Notes: generated by a model from the letters alone, not told the origin. A DNA stretch of 64,000 bases from Rhipidocladum racemiflorum (GCA_036346355.1 CM070585.1:8819001-8883000); one strand, 5' to 3'; shown: positions 1-11,200, counted from the first letter of the stretch. Made by a program: numbers and translations.

Positions 1-640
1 GTTACACTATATTGTTAGTAGATTCAAGAGAAAGGAGTGTAGGACTTCTAGTTCTAATTGTAGATGATTGGCATATTTTGTGTTCTACATCGATATTTCC
101 TGACAAAAATGATAAATTCAAAGCTTCATTTAGAGTTAATATTTGCAAATCCATATAGGTCAAGTGGGAAGGCCATAACCATTTTTGCTTGTGACTTCAC
201 TTGCATAGTCCTCCAGCCTCTAGGCAAACTCCCCTATGTGTAAACATTTGGAGAATATACATACCACCCATATGGTCTGTATGCAAACCCTCATGTGTGC
301 AAAGCATTCGGAGAATGACCATGCCTAACCATTAGTATGTTTAGCTAGAAAACAATAATGAATTAATATTTTGGCTCAACTGGTCAATATATATACACAC
401 ACTACATAGGACAAAAGTCTCCAAGCCAAAGAAAATATGGTACTAAATGTAGACCAACCAACACACTTATACCATTCCAACCATCACACATTGAAAATGC
501 CTCCGTAGCATTACCTCTAGTGTAGAAACTATTTATTATGCAGTTGAAGGAGGTAACGTGTATGTGTGTGTATATATATATGTATATATATATATAACTT
601 GCTATTATAATTATGCATTCATGTGGTTTGATTCAATATA
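1..640. other. no gene recognised; AT-rich with a TA-rich microsatellite
   Basis: I see no coding frame or element end here. A TG/TA dinucleotide tract lies at about 566-597. A weak direct similarity, two segments reading roughly 'gtgtgcaaa..attcggagaat', occurs at 236-260 and 295-320, but it is too diverged to define a repeat unit. Confidence 0.5.
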
Positions 641-644
641 TATT

Positions 645-785
645 ACTCTATATATATCCGTATCTCAATAATCCAGATTCGTATCTATATCTAGCTAATC
701 CGTATCGGATTTCGAATCCAAAAAATAATATGAATTAAAATACAAAAAACGATAGACGCCTGTATCCGATCCGTTTTTTATCCCT
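645..785. mobile_element. right end of a hAT-like non-autonomous element (fragment)
   Basis: The segment ends in TTTTTTATCCCTA at 785, the mirror of the TAGGGATAAAAAA start of grass hAT MITEs. It is preceded by the repeated words CCGTATC and CGGAT typical of these elements. No matching left end was found, so it is a fragment. The identity rests only on the terminal motif. Confidence 0.35.
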
Positions 786-792
786 ACTTCTC

Positions 793-1090
793 TTAAGACT
801 TCTTGTGCATCCGCGATCTCTTCCTGCTCGTTTTATCCCTAGATTCATCAGAATCGTAAGAGCCCTCTGAATCCTCATCGACCTTGCCGTCGCACTCCCT
901 TCCCGTATCAGAGGAGCGGTGGAGATGGTGGTGGCGGCTGCGCTTTCTGCTGCGGTGACTGCCCTTGCGCACTTTCTTCTTCCTCCTAGAATCATCGATT
1001 CACTGGAATCGGATAAGCTATCTGACTCACCAGACTCCGATTCCGACGAATTCTATCAGAAGAGTCCTCCTCCTCCGAGGCGACTCGCAT
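793..1090 (-). pseudogene. fragment of an Arg/Ser-rich nuclear protein gene (C-terminal part)
   Basis: On the minus strand one frame ends at the TAA at 793-795. It encodes a very basic, Ser- and Asp-rich tail containing SRKRSRHHH, SYDSDESRDK and SRKRSRMHKKS, the style of plant RS-type splicing-associated proteins. Just upstream (about 975-1050) the neighbouring frame gives NSSESESGESDS and SDSSES, so the original reading frame is broken by a small deletion near 990-1000. No introns, start or folded domain are visible. I cannot name the parent gene. A transposon-captured or processed fragment is likely, since the block starts 8 bases after a hAT-like end. Confidence 0.4.
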
Positions 1091-1418
1091 CGGTCGGTTT
1101 GTGCGGCTGTGGGCTTTGTGAGCCTTGGTGCTGCGGGCTAAGGTTTGGTCAAAAGAATCTGTTTGTTTGGGCCCTTGCCGAGTTATTACATGGGGTATAT
1201 CATGTTTTGATGGTTGATCTTGGTCTGGAAATAGGTGTTGGCCAGCATCTGGGTCCGTTAGTATCGGCAAGGGACATTTGGACTCATGGGCTTCAGCTAC
1301 AAGGAGAGAGGATGTCTTCATTAGGCCTGATTTGGGCGTACTCTCGTGCGAATGCTGTAGGTCATCAACTCATGTTGCAACTTCTTCTCAAAAAAGAAAG
1401 GAAATATTCAAGATGTAA
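1091..1418. other. no feature recognised
   Basis: A 202-codon plus-strand frame crosses this region, but it reads through the antisense of the RS-rich fragment and into a MITE. Its composition does not resemble a protein I know, so I leave it uncalled. Confidence 0.4.
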
Positions 1419-1673
1419 GACTATCTCCAGCAGCTTCCCTTACCTCTTCAAATCCCTTCATGAACAGATCCCAAATGCTCCAGCGGATTCCCTTCACGGT
1501 TCTTTTCGGAAGGGATTCAAACAGTGAATTTCTCTAGAAATGGATTCTCTCTCCAATCCCTACACAAATTCCCATGAGAGGATGCTGTTGGAGATAGTAG
1601 TAAATAAAGAGAATGAATATGAGGAAAGAACTAGGGAAGGGAATGGAATGAAGAGAAATTGCTGGAGATAGTC
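1419..1673. mobile_element. Harbinger/Tourist-like MITE (GACTATCTCCAGCAG family), copy 1
   Basis: The 255-bp element starts GACTATCTCCAGCAGCTTCCC at 1419 and ends with the inverted counterpart GGAGATAGTC at 1673. It is flanked by the 3-bp duplication TAA (1416-1418 and 1674-1676), the PIF/Harbinger pattern. A second copy lies at 46274-46500. It is non-coding. Confidence 0.75.
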
Positions 1674-1889
1674 TAACTTTCATTGGAGAACATGGAGCTT
1701 GTCTTGCAATTTTTTTTTTTGGGAAAAACTAATCTATGGTCGAGTGTAGCGTCTATCCTGTACACTTTCTCTCATATGGATCCACGTGTCCATTCCCTTT
1801 CCTGCGCGTCGTCCGCTCTATTCCCTTTGTTGCGTGTGCTATTCTACTCAAAATTTTCAATTCAAAAATATTTAAATAATTTTTTTTTT

Positions 1890-2155
1890 CAAATCAGAAG
1901 GTTCAACTCGAGAAGTTTCAAGTCGAAAAATTTTCAAAGTAGAAAGTTTGAAGTCAGAAAATAAAAAAGTTTTAAATCAAAAAGTTTCAAATCGGAAAGT
2001 TTCAACACGAAGTTTTAAAATAAAAAATTTACAAATCAGAAAAGTTTTAATTCGAAAAGTTTCAGTCGAGAAACTTTTAACTGGGAAATTTAAACTCAGG
2101 AAAATTCAAATCGAGAACATTCAACTAAAAAATTTTAAATCGAAAAATTTCACTG
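1890..2155. repeat. degenerate short-period tandem repeat
   Basis: About 265 bp are built from variants of the word (A)AAAGTTTCAAATCGA repeated roughly every 17-21 bases. The array accounts for two overlapping Lys/Phe/Arg/Ser-rich open frames that have no protein character. No unit is conserved enough to give an exact period. Confidence 0.6.
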
Positions 2156-2466
2156 CATTATGAAGGCTAGCTGGCCAAGGCATGACTAATGATGCCTCAT
2201 GAGTCGCGTCGCGTGTAGCTACGTACATATACATGTATTCACCCCGCATACACATACATGCGTCCACTCGGGCTTGGTTCTGATCAAGGTCCATACACTG
2301 ATACACACACCACATAGAGGTGAACGTACACGTGGGTGTCTGACGGCGGCCGTAAACTAATATTCCCATTTTTTCCCCATCTTGTTCCCTCCGAAGGGAG
2401 GAAAGAAGATGGCGGAATGCGTACTTCTCTTAGCTTTGCGGGGGAAAAAAAGGCGGGCTTTTCTTA

Positions 2467-2830
2467 GGGTATATTTGGATCCATTAGCACTAACAATTAG
2501 CTGCTAACATTAGCTAAAGTGGATCCAAACAACCTAACTAATAGTTAGCCAACAACCCAGCTAATAGCTATCTTATTAGCTGGTTCTCCTCTGCTAATTC
2601 CAGCTAATAGATGGTTAAAAAACTAATTTGCCCCTCCACCGTGGGCCCTTTTCCACTGTGCTCGGCTTCACCATTAGCTAATTAATGCAATGGTACAATG
2701 GACATTTCCACTCACAACTAAATTTCCAACCACCTATTAGCTAGTACATCCAAACAACCCCATCTAATAGTTAGCCTCCAGCTAATAATTAGTCAGCTAA
2801 CTATTAGTGCTAATGGATCTAAACATACCC
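2467..2830. mobile_element. Tourist-like MITE
   Basis: Terminal inverted repeats GGGTATATTTGGATCCATTA at 2467 and TAATGGATCTAAACATACCC ending at 2830 are flanked by the 3-bp duplication TTA (2464-2466 and 2831-2833). The interior repeats the word TTAGCTAATAG in both orientations. The 364-bp size, TIR and TTA duplication fit the PIF/Harbinger superfamily. Confidence 0.85.
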
Positions 2831-4128
2831 TTAGTCGAGCAATTTCAACTCTAACCTCCAACTGGAATTTGGAAGCTGAAAGCCTGAAACTCAGCCAAAC
2901 GAATTTAGTCCTACAAGACCGGCGATTCCAAAAAAAAGGACCTGTACGGTCGGCCTCAAACTTCATAGGTTTTTTCTTATCAGGTTGTTTGACAAAGGTC
3001 CATGCCTATTTGTGTGCGAATTTTGAGCCATCTAACTTAAAAGTAGGTTAGCGCCATCTTCACACGATGCCCTTGAGCCCTTCCCAGTGTGTGTGTGTGT
3101 GGGGGGTCAATCTGGCCACGGGTGGAGCTGGATCGGATCGGGCCGGGCCGCTAGGGTAATAACTCGAGACTTGGGTCTAATAATAATAGGTTTCTTCTTA
3201 TATAGAGAGAGAAAATTTTAACCTACAATAGTCTTATCTGAGATCTACTAACCAGCCCGAGATGTCCAGGACGACCCAATTCTTTTCATCCCAGCCCACC
3301 AAAATAGCGACACTGCCGTCCATGTTGACCCACGGCCCACGCATAGAGAAGCCGAGAAACCAAGATCTCCCTCCCACCTCCTATCGCTCACTTGCCACAT
3401 GCACGCCTCGCCGTGCACATATCTCCTCGTGCCACCTCCTCTCTCTCCCGCTTCCTTTCTCTTGCGCATGTGAAGACGAGACGCGGGTCAAGGCACAGGC
3501 AGTCCAATGCTAGCTCCAAGACCGTGAGCACTGTGCCCTCAAGCCGACCGATGGCCGCCAATTCTAGATGATTTTCTCTTAACATTTTACTTTATCGTAT
3601 TGTATTACCCACATTCGGAATTTGTCAATTAGGGATTAATTGATTGGATTCAATTCGATATAATAAAAATACACGATGAAGAAAACAAAAACATTAGCAC
3701 CTTATTTTTCATCACAACTACATTCTAACAAATCCCCTCGGAAAACAACATGGCATGCTGCATTAAGCAAAATGTATCTGCAAGCATTGAATATAACAAG
3801 ATTTTATAACATTTTCAAAGTACGAGATCTCATAAGGAAAAACTACCTTGTGATATTCGTGCCAATGGTACGTTACATTTTTGCTTTGCAATTTGCTTCA
3901 ATAGTGATTTTTTTTTGTAGTTTTGTGTCACTAATTTACATATGCAATTTTGTCTTTGTGAGTTCAACTTATTATACTATTGTTAATAAATATATGATAG
4001 GTTCATATGCATCAAATCAAAATATTTACTATTATTTACAACCACTAATTTCTAGCACGAGTCACATAATCCTGATTCCAGCATAGGACGACCAAGTAGC
4101 CGCCCAAGTCTCGGCCCCTCGTCACATA
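2831..4128. other. no gene recognised
   Basis: This stretch contains a GC-rich, CT-rich patch (about 3250-3560) with overlapping open frames on both strands and an AT-rich patch (3600-4080) with one 136-codon frame. None shows a recognisable domain, codon bias or splice context. There is a short GT-run at 3089-3101. Confidence 0.4.
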
Positions 4129-4136
4129 TATGCGCG

Positions 4137-4565
4137 TAGGGGTGGATAACGAGTCGACTCGGCTCGGTTCGACTCGACTCGGTCAAACTCGTTAAGATAA
4201 CGAGCCAACTCGATTCGACTCGTTATCTAAACGAGCTCAAATCTCAGCCCGGCTCAACTCGTTAAACTCGCGAGTTGGCTCGTTTAACTCGTTAAACTCG
4301 ATATTGCCATCTAATGGGAGGATTGCTATTGAGACTATACAATATGCCATGTGTTATCATCTTCGTCTCACACATATACAGCTATACTTATTGACTTAGA
4401 GGACTCGTTAAACTCGTAAGTTGGCTCGTTTAACTCGTTATCTAAACGAGTTTAAATCACGGCTCGACTCGATTCGACTTGTTAAGAAATGAGTTTAAGC
4501 TGAGTCGAACCGAGTTTACAAGTACTCATTTAACTCACGAGTTTTAAGTTTTTTTCCCACCCCTA
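4137..4565. mobile_element. hAT-superfamily MITE (TAGGGGTGG ends)
   Basis: The 429-bp element begins TAGGGGTGGATAACGAG and ends CCCACCCCTA. It is flanked by a perfect 8-bp duplication TATGCGCG (4129-4136 and 4566-4573), the hAT signature. The interior is built from ACTCG/CGAGT words, such as AACTCGTTAAACTCG, in both orientations. It has no coding capacity. Confidence 0.88.
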
Positions 4566-4965
4566 TATGCGCGTACAACGGTACAAGTACCACCACCGCT
4601 AACCATCTGTACCCGTCCGTCAGTCAGTCCGCGCCATAACCGGCATCACGCATGTTGGCGTGCAGTCAATGCCGCCCACCTTATTAACTTCTAACGACCG
4701 AAAACGCGATGCTCCTCCACGCAGCGGCAGCCAGTCTGCCGCGCTCGCGAGTCGCGACTGCACCCCCTCGTTGCCTGTCTCTCCACCGTCGGTTGCTGCT
4801 GTTGCGAGCTCAGCTCAGCACGCGCGTACTTGACGTTGTGGTCAGCCGGCGGAGTAGCCGCCGCCCAAACCAGAGCCAGCCGGCCCATGTGGCCCTTACG
4901 CTTGGTCGGGCAGCAACACTGCTCGGCTTGCATCCCCCGACACTCCACTCGGCGAGTGTATGGCC

Positions 4966-5225
4966 CGTTCGTTCGAACACGAGCGCCTGCTTAAAAAAGC
5001 GGATTATTTGCCGAACGGAGGATTACGAACGGCTTCTCCGAGAATCGGAAGTCGTTTTACGAATAGAATCGACCGTCAAACTCGATTCTCACAGATTCTT
5101 GCTGATTCTTGCCAGCTCGGTCCGAAACCTAGAAGTCATAGTTAACTCGGCCTGATTCTCCCATAATCAGAAGCAGCTTCTCCCATAATCCAGAATCCAT
5201 AATCCAGAAGCTGAAACGAACTGGG
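4966..5225. repeat. dispersed MITE-like repeat, copy 1
   Basis: This block runs from TTAAAAAAGCGGATTATTTG through repeated CCATAATCCAGAA words to GAAACGAACTGGGCC. It recurs in the same order at 45610-45850 and partially at 50748-50890. The end containing CCATAATCCAGAAGC resembles Tourist-type grass MITEs, but I cannot see a clean target duplication. It causes several short chance frames. Confidence 0.5.
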
Positions 5226-5234
5226 CCTATGTCT

Positions 5235-5430
5235 CGAGGCGGTCGAATTCTGAAATTTCGGTTAAAATTCAGATAAAATTTGAAAATTAAAATTAAAATT
5301 CGGTTTTTTTTATCTAGGATTTTTGAGATTTTTATCAAAATTACCAAGATCTTGGTCCAAATAACTGACATCTCGGTCAACTTGAACCGACCAAAAAATG
5401 GTCGAAAATAAGTCAAAAAAATTTAAAAAT
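5235..5430. repeat. dispersed CGAAATTTCGG/GAGATCTCGG repeat, partial copy 1
   Basis: AT-rich sequence carrying the words AAATTTCGGT, CATCTCGGTCAACTTGA and AAAATTTTTGTGGATG. The same ordered words appear at 6306-6640, 12130-12260, 36461-37070 and 51030-51510. The superfamily is undetermined. Confidence 0.5.
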
Positions 5431-5756
5431 TTTTGTGGATGATTCTAATGTATTACTAATGTTCCCAAATTTTTTTGACATAATAATAAAGCCTAAGGAA
5501 TTTTAAAAAACTGTGATAGTGCTAATGTTGTGATAAAGAACCCATGTCACAATTCGGGATGTTATATGGACTTCTTTCTAACTAACACATGGAATACATA
5601 TAATAATGTAACAGATGAGTCCAACCACCGGTCATATCTCGTGCTTCCGTAATCCCTCAATTATCAGGCAAAACACACATAGCGCTTTTGTTCCTTGATC
5701 TGGAAATGAGGCCCAAACTACAAAAGATGCTACCAATAGCTCATGACATGAGGTTT

Positions 5757-5845
5757 AGTTTGGTTGAGTTGGTCTATGCCATCAGCTAAAACTTCGGTAG
5801 TTGCCTAGGGCGTGGGTTCGAATCCCACTACCACCACAATTTTTT
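5757..5845 (+). other. tRNA-Leu-like relic or SINE head
   Basis: The segment contains GGTTGAGTTGGTCTATGCC, like a class II tRNA D-arm and A box. About 45 bases later comes a perfect T-arm GTGGGTTCGAATCCCAC with the B box GGTTCGAATCC, ending CTACCACCA. The 5' acceptor strand has decayed, so a functional tRNA is unlikely. The T-rich run that follows could be a pol III terminator or a SINE tail. Confidence 0.4.
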
Positions 5846-6305
5846 TCTCTTTATTTTTTCATTTGTTTGGCATGTATGCCTTATACAAGTCATTGCAATG
5901 CTCTAAAAAAATTTACACCAAATCCGGTTCAAAATAATTGCTATCCAGTCAAAAAACTATTAAATACGACTTATTTGGTGCTGGCTTAACTTTTCTTCAC
6001 CGCTATCGTATCACTATGTAGTTCATCAATTTGGTAATTTTTTAGTAGATAGTTCACTCAAGATGACATGCGTCCTTATTTCTATACTGAAAGCTTATTT
6101 AGTATTGGCTTGCTTGGTTCTTTTCCAGGTCACATAGGGCAAGAACCCAAGTGATTTCTTCACTAAAAGGTGCTTTCATCTTGTTTTCATCCTTCTAAAA
6201 GCTACACGAATATTAGGAATCAAGAACTTCAACAAGAATGTATATCGATCCCAACTTCCTTTTGAGCTTTTATGTTTCTCAATCCCACAAAATGCAACAT
6301 ATATT

Positions 6306-6640
6306 ATTGCCAAAATTACCGAGGTCTCAATCAACTTTTGAACGGTTGAAAAATGATCAAAAACACGTCAAAAATATTTAAATTTTTTATGGATGGTCTT
6401 GATCACAAATCCAATCAAATCTCGCCCACAAAAAATGAATCACAAAAAATGAAATCCGGTCAAAATGATCGAGATTTCTGCCGAGATCTCGGTCAAAATT
6501 GCCGAGGTCTCGTCAGGATTTGGGTGATTACTGTAGCATTTTGATTTTTTTTTTTGTCCGGTCGAGATTTAGAATCTTGGAGGTCCAAAATCCAAAATCT
6601 CTGCCGAGATTTTTGAAATTTCATAGGGACTTCACCCAGT
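6306..6640. repeat. dispersed GAGATCTCGG repeat, copy 2
   Basis: A fuller copy of the family seen at 51030-51510. Shared words in the same order include AAAACACGTCAAAAAT, TTTTTTATGGATGG, AATCCAATCAAATC and GAGATCTCGGTC, then ACTGTAGCATTTTGA. It is non-coding. Confidence 0.6.
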
Positions 6641-7175
6641 GAACTGAGAGGCCAGTACTGTACTCCGGGAACAAAAAAGCTGAACAAATCAGGAAAAAAT
6701 CAAGTGGCGATTAGGTCGAGTGCGTAATTGCAATTCAGAGTTGACGAAGAATAAATAGATTTAATATCTACAGTAACTATATTCATTCGAGTATCTTTAA
6801 AGAAAAGAATATATTCTGGTTAAGCCAAGTATCGATCAACCCATCGTCAGAACTCGGAAGTGTATGTAATCACCCTTTGACTGGATATTAAATCCACCAT
6901 AGTCAAGTGTTCGTGTGTTACAATAAAAGTATATTTTTAATTAAATAATTAAATTATATCACATTTTATAAAAAATAAAACTACACTTCTGAGTGATCAC
7001 ATGGAGGGAGACATGGGTAATGGTTCGATCAGTGAGAGCGGGTGTGGGGCGGAATACGAGAGATGTGGTTGGTTTCTTTTTATCTCGTGGTCTATATGTT
7101 GACACGCTGCTTTTCTTAGAGAGAAGGGAAGGGAGAACGGACGATCGCCACCAACTCATATTTATATATTAGTAA
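6641..7175. other. no feature recognised
   Basis: AT-rich sequence without a convincing open frame, repeat end or RNA gene. Confidence 0.4.
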
Positions 7176-7389
7176 AGATAATCAACCACTTGCGGCAGTT
7201 AAAAGGGAACGTGTGTCTTTATTTCTCTGACACAACTGCATGTATCCAACTTCTGTTCTTGACAATAACTGTTCTACGATCATTCGTGGGCAGAAGTCTC
7301 GCTAACAATAATCGATGACCATGAGCGGGATTCATGAACCGGCGAGACACCTCCATGCAGGTCGTAACTGCAATTCCTTCAACACTTTA

Positions 7390-7600
7390 TAAGGAGTAAT
7401 GCCAGAGGAGACAAAAACATACAAAGTGCACGATAGCCATATACACTTTGTAGCCGTAACCTTGTACATCTCATTGTAATCTCTAGCAATACAAGAACAC
7501 ATGAAGTAGGATTATTATTCTCTCCTAAGAAGATCTGAACCTGTCTAAACACTTTGTCTCTTCTTACGCGAACTAAGGTGTTGTATTCCTCACATTTACA
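7390..7600 (+). repeat. LTR-like 3' region, copy 1
   Basis: This segment, with CATTGTAATCTCTAGCA, GAAGATCTGAACCTGTCTA and TTTGTCTCTTCTTACGC, matches 44694-44890 in order and orientation. Text of the form 'TCTGAACCTGTCTAAA' followed by 'TTGTCTCT' is common near the 3' end of grass LTRs. I infer an old LTR remnant; no TG..CA ends or target duplication were resolved. Confidence 0.4.
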
Positions 7601-8088
7601 TTGTAATGTCGATTACTTTGTAAGATTTATGGTAATTCACCACAAAAGTGTATTAAGCGTAGGGTTTCAAATATCGAATTTGAAATTATCGAACAGTTTT
7701 CCATTTTCAATTATTGGCATAAATCACTTGAAAATCGCTAGAAAATGCATGGTTTTGAAATCAAAATTTTTGAAAAAAAAATTCTACTAATTTTCTCTCG
7801 ATTTTGACAAGCCAATTGAATATTTCTCAGGGTTGATTTTGTGAGCGATTTTCTCTCGATTTTCACATATTAAATATAGCATAATTTTTTTTTCAAACTT
7901 TTGAAATTTTCATTTTTTTAATTTAATCGGTTTATCGACCGATTTTAGATGTTGTATCCTACCAATACGCGCAAAAATCATGATTTTCACATGATAATCG
8001 CTGATATTTGAAAACATAACTAAGCTACTCCTCAAGGACCTACTTTCAAGTTCCAAGACCACGATTCCATAGGAATTTTACAAGAAAA
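7600..8088. other. low-complexity AT-rich sequence
   Basis: Repeated words such as TTTTCTCTCGATTTT and AAAATCG occur without a fixed unit. A palindromic word ATCGGTTTATCGACCGAT sits at 7926-7943. I see no gene. Confidence 0.4.
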
Positions 8089-8155
8089 CACTACTACAGA
8101 AAGGACTATATTAGACTCCTCATCACATATGGTTTTTGAAAATCGTCTGTCGATA
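8089..8155 (+). mobile_element. CACTA transposon terminus (fragment)
   Basis: The sequence CACTACTACAGAAAGGACTA at 8089 is a typical plant CACTA (En/Spm) end, followed by TAGACTCCTCATCACATATGG. The same word order starts the element at 54917. No partner end was found downstream, so this is a broken copy. Confidence 0.6.
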
Positions 8156-8594
8156 TTCAAGATCCGAGGATTCCTAGATCGTGCTTATGAATATGATTTG
8201 GATTGCCTTTGCATAAATAAATCAGAGACTGAAAAGAGTAGGAAATGTGATTGCTCTTTTATTAGTCATGTGTGCTTAACGAAGTACAAGTTTCTAGATG
8301 GAGAACTAAAATTATTAATGCTAATTTCTTGTATCCACGTTCCTATTCTTCTGTCCTTGTGCGTGCCTCCTATTTATACTGGATGAAGGGATGGCAATTG
8401 TCTCCTAAGAGGTGGTCGCGCCAAAAAATGTCTACTCACCGGGAGGTGTCTTCTCATTAACATATGCCTTTTCATTAGGAGGCGTTTCTTTGTAGGGAAT
8501 TTCTGATCAGTGGCAATGAGCAATTGATTAGAACCGTTCTGAAATGATCTTTATTATGATTCCATTATTGTTTTAGAAAATTAAACGATAGTTG

Positions 8595-8827
8595 TGTAAT
8601 ACCCTGGTTCGTTAATGTGAAGATCCACATGATTTATGTGGAGCGGTGGTGGGATTAGTCTCACATTGCTTACATAAAGTGAGTTGTAGTAGTACAAACA
8701 TAGCACCTTCGGGTTAACTCTTTTACATGCATGAGACAGGACGAAAGTGTAATGGGGTGCTATGTATACTCGAGTCCACCTCACTGTGAGCTAGGACATT
8801 GAGCGGAATTTGGATCATGGTGTTACA
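8595..8827 (+). repeat. left LTR of the TRIM element
   Basis: It begins TGTAATACCC, ends GGTGTTACA and is roughly two-thirds identical by eye to 9035-9263. Confidence 0.75.
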
Positions 8828-9034
8828 GATGGTATTATAGCATCAACCTTCGCGGCACGGACGCATGTGGGACAGAGACGTGGACAAATGGTGCATTGCC
8901 CATGTGGACTTGGAGTGAACACACGGTATATGACATATACACCGACACTGGATGCGTAGACGTGTACCGATGGGTGTTTCTGGGTATTTGCCGTGTATAC
9001 GGCCGTCGAGGGGGTTAGCACTTAAGGGGGTGAG

Positions 9035-9263
9035 TGTAGTACCCTGGTCCGTTAATGTGAAGGTTCATATGGTCCATGTAGAGCAGTAGTTAAATTAATT
9101 ACATATTGATTGTCTAAAATGAGCTGTAGTAGTATATAATGCATGTTGAGTCTAAATATACCACTTTCGAATTAATTATTTTGCACAAAGCGATGAAAAA
9201 AATGTAAACGTGGCGATATGCATATATGAGTCCGTCCCACTGAAATTTGGCCAGCTTGTTACA
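9035..9263 (+). repeat. right LTR of the TRIM element
   Basis: It begins TGTAGTACCC immediately after the purine-rich tract and ends CTTGTTACA. The divergence between the two LTRs indicates an old insertion. Confidence 0.75.
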
Positions 9264-9268
9264 AGCTG

Positions 9269-10166
9269 ATTCCTCAAGTCTTGGATGGTCACGTGATGAC
9301 CACTGAAGATGGTTGAATTATGTTCGGATTCGATGCTGCCTGCTGTATTTGAAATGGATGCGTATTAAGTGATGTATCCTGCCGAAATCAAAGAGCACAT
9401 TATTGTTGTCCTGCCAGAACTTTGTGGTTTATCACCGCTCAAAACACTAATTGCTCATTGACATTGGACGAGCGGTATATTGTACTCCGACTAGATATCC
9501 TGGAGAAAAGATGTAAGTGTGACATGAATGTTAGGTCAAATCACCAACATTGTTTACGTACGGATGGATGCCACAGAATATATGGAGACGGGATTATATG
9601 TTGATGGGAAGCTCACGGTTAGACAACTAATTAAACACAAGGTTATGAAGTCCTCATTATTATTTTGGTGGTTATGTTTGTCCTTGTACTACTGTAGAAC
9701 TAGCTGTATATAAAGTGATTTCTTGATCTGGCCTACACTGCGTCATGCATTGACCCCTCTAGTCTTCTCCAAGCCAAACATTCATTTTTATTCAAAGGCA
9801 TATATGGCTTTCTGGCTAGTTCATTTCCATGGGTGGTTAAGGTGCATGCATCCTGCCCAGCGTGTGCTTTCTTGAGGGCAGCATCCACCAGCCTTCCTCC
9901 CAAAACATTTCCAACGAGAGCTGGTGCACAGGCCCGAATCAGGGGCCGGCCCCCACAAATGATCATGGCAGGTGACTCCCAGCAAGGCATTATTTGGATG
10001 AGAAAACTATAGGTGCTTAAGCCAATAAGCCCATGTAGAATTGCCCCACATGTTGTCCCTCTCAACATCCAAACCACGAATTCCAAATCAGACAACCGTC
10101 ACAAGCACTTCACGTGTCGGACGTGACGTGTTGTACGTTCCTAACTACATCTCTTTCGACGACCAA
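9269..10166. other. no gene recognised
   Basis: A 120-codon minus-strand frame (9733-10095) is the longest. It has no motif I recognise, and the flanking sequence shows no promoter or splice signals. It could be a captured gene scrap, but nothing supports a name. Confidence 0.4.
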
Positions 10167-10402
10167 TACACTGCTCCTTCTGTCTCAGCATTTCTAGTGT
10201 TCAAAATTTATCTTACAAAAAGTGTATCTTTAGTCCGTAAGGCTCAGCTGTAAGTGTATACATGCTCATTTAAGTGTCTATAGAAATCGAAGCACCAGCA
10301 TGCTTACGTATGGAGTAATAAGGATCACATTAGTCATTTACCTTGCACATTAATCTGTTTTAAAAAACCTAAAAATACACTCTTTGTGAAATAGAGGGAG
10401 TA
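10167..10402. mobile_element. Stowaway-like MITE (degenerate)
   Basis: The right end reads TTTGTGAAATAGAGGGAGTA and the left end CTGCTCCTTCTGTCTCAGCA. These are decayed forms of the Stowaway ends CTCCCTCCGTTTC and GAAACGGAGGGAG, with TA at both borders. The length of about 235 bp is typical of Tc1/mariner-derived MITEs. Confidence 0.65.
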
Positions 10403-11200
10403 CATCAGGTATACATGCCGCGAAAACCACCATGGCTCGCGTGTCATGGAGAAACGGGCACGGCCGGATCATGACAGACAGAGGGGGACAAAAGGGATGT
10501 GATCAAATCTCAATTACACGCGGCTCAACCTTATTGGTCCTACAAAGCTGGTACTCAAAGCAGCTGTGAGAGCCCGAGAAAAGGTGTACGAGGGAGCTCA
10601 ATAAACAACGGAAAAGTGCGTCGTCCAAGGATGGACCGAACAAGCAAGGAAAGGGCGATCAGAGAGGGCCAAAGGTGATCCCCGAACACGAGATCAGGTT
10701 CGTTGGAGGGGGGAGATATGGCGCCGGCTCGGTGCGCGTTGGTGGTGCGCGAGCGCGCTATTCCTAGTCCTCGTTCCGACACTCCCCTCCCTGTACATGT
10801 CCGGCGGCCAGGAGGGATGCACCAGCGTCAGTGCAAGATCTCGCGCGAATCCTATTCCGGCCCCCCGTCCCTGTCCCGCGCCGTGGGTCCGAGGCCTCTC
10901 GCCGAGCGACGCGTGTCCACGGCGACCGGCCGGCGGCTTTCGCGGCGACGGCAACGTGGCGCCGATCCGGTGACCGCAGCGTCGACGCCCCTTGATGTGG
11001 CGGCGATCCGGCGATCGATGGCAATGTTGAATGATAATGGATTCGAGCTCGATCGATCAGTCGCTTCGGTTCTTTTCGATCAGCTGATAGCGAACGGACC
11101 CGGGAGCCGTTGCTGATTTGCCGTAGTAGGCTTGTAGCCGACAGGTGATGGGCTGACTACTAGCTTGGAGAATATTCTAGCCGCGTACGTTCGCGTGTTA
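10403..11200. other. GC-rich patch without a recognised gene
   Basis: Positions 10690-11110 are GC-rich with overlapping open frames on both strands (137 codons plus, 86 codons minus). None matches a domain I know. It could be a former exon or promoter island, but start, splice and stop signals do not agree with any one frame. Confidence 0.35.

Larger units (their letters stand above)
8595..9263 (+). mobile_element. TRIM-like miniature LTR retrotransposon
   Basis: Two direct repeats of 233 and 229 bp, 8595-8827 and 9035-9263, both run from TGTARTACCCTGGTYCG to TGTTACA. They flank only 207 bp. The interior starts with GATGGTATTATAGCATCAAC, a decayed initiator-Met primer site (TGGTATCAGAGC). 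It ends with the purine tract AAGGGGGTGAG directly before the second repeat. The flanks AGTTG (8590-8594) and AGCTG (9264-9268) match in 4 of 5 bases, as an aged 5-bp duplication would. There is no coding capacity, so movement would have needed proteins in trans. Confidence 0.8.

Noticed and set aside
919..1527. 202-codon plus-strand frame
   Set aside because: It reads antisense to the RS-rich fragment and then into a MITE; no protein character.
3676..4086. 136-codon AT-rich frame with hydrophobic stretch
   Set aside because: Composition matches the surrounding AT-rich DNA and no motif or splice context supports it.
5757..5845. Functional tRNA-Leu gene
   Set aside because: The T-arm is perfect but the 5' acceptor strand and anticodon arm do not pair properly.
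9733..10095. 120-codon minus-strand frame as a gene
   Set aside because: No recognisable domain, promoter or splice sites; left as unassigned.
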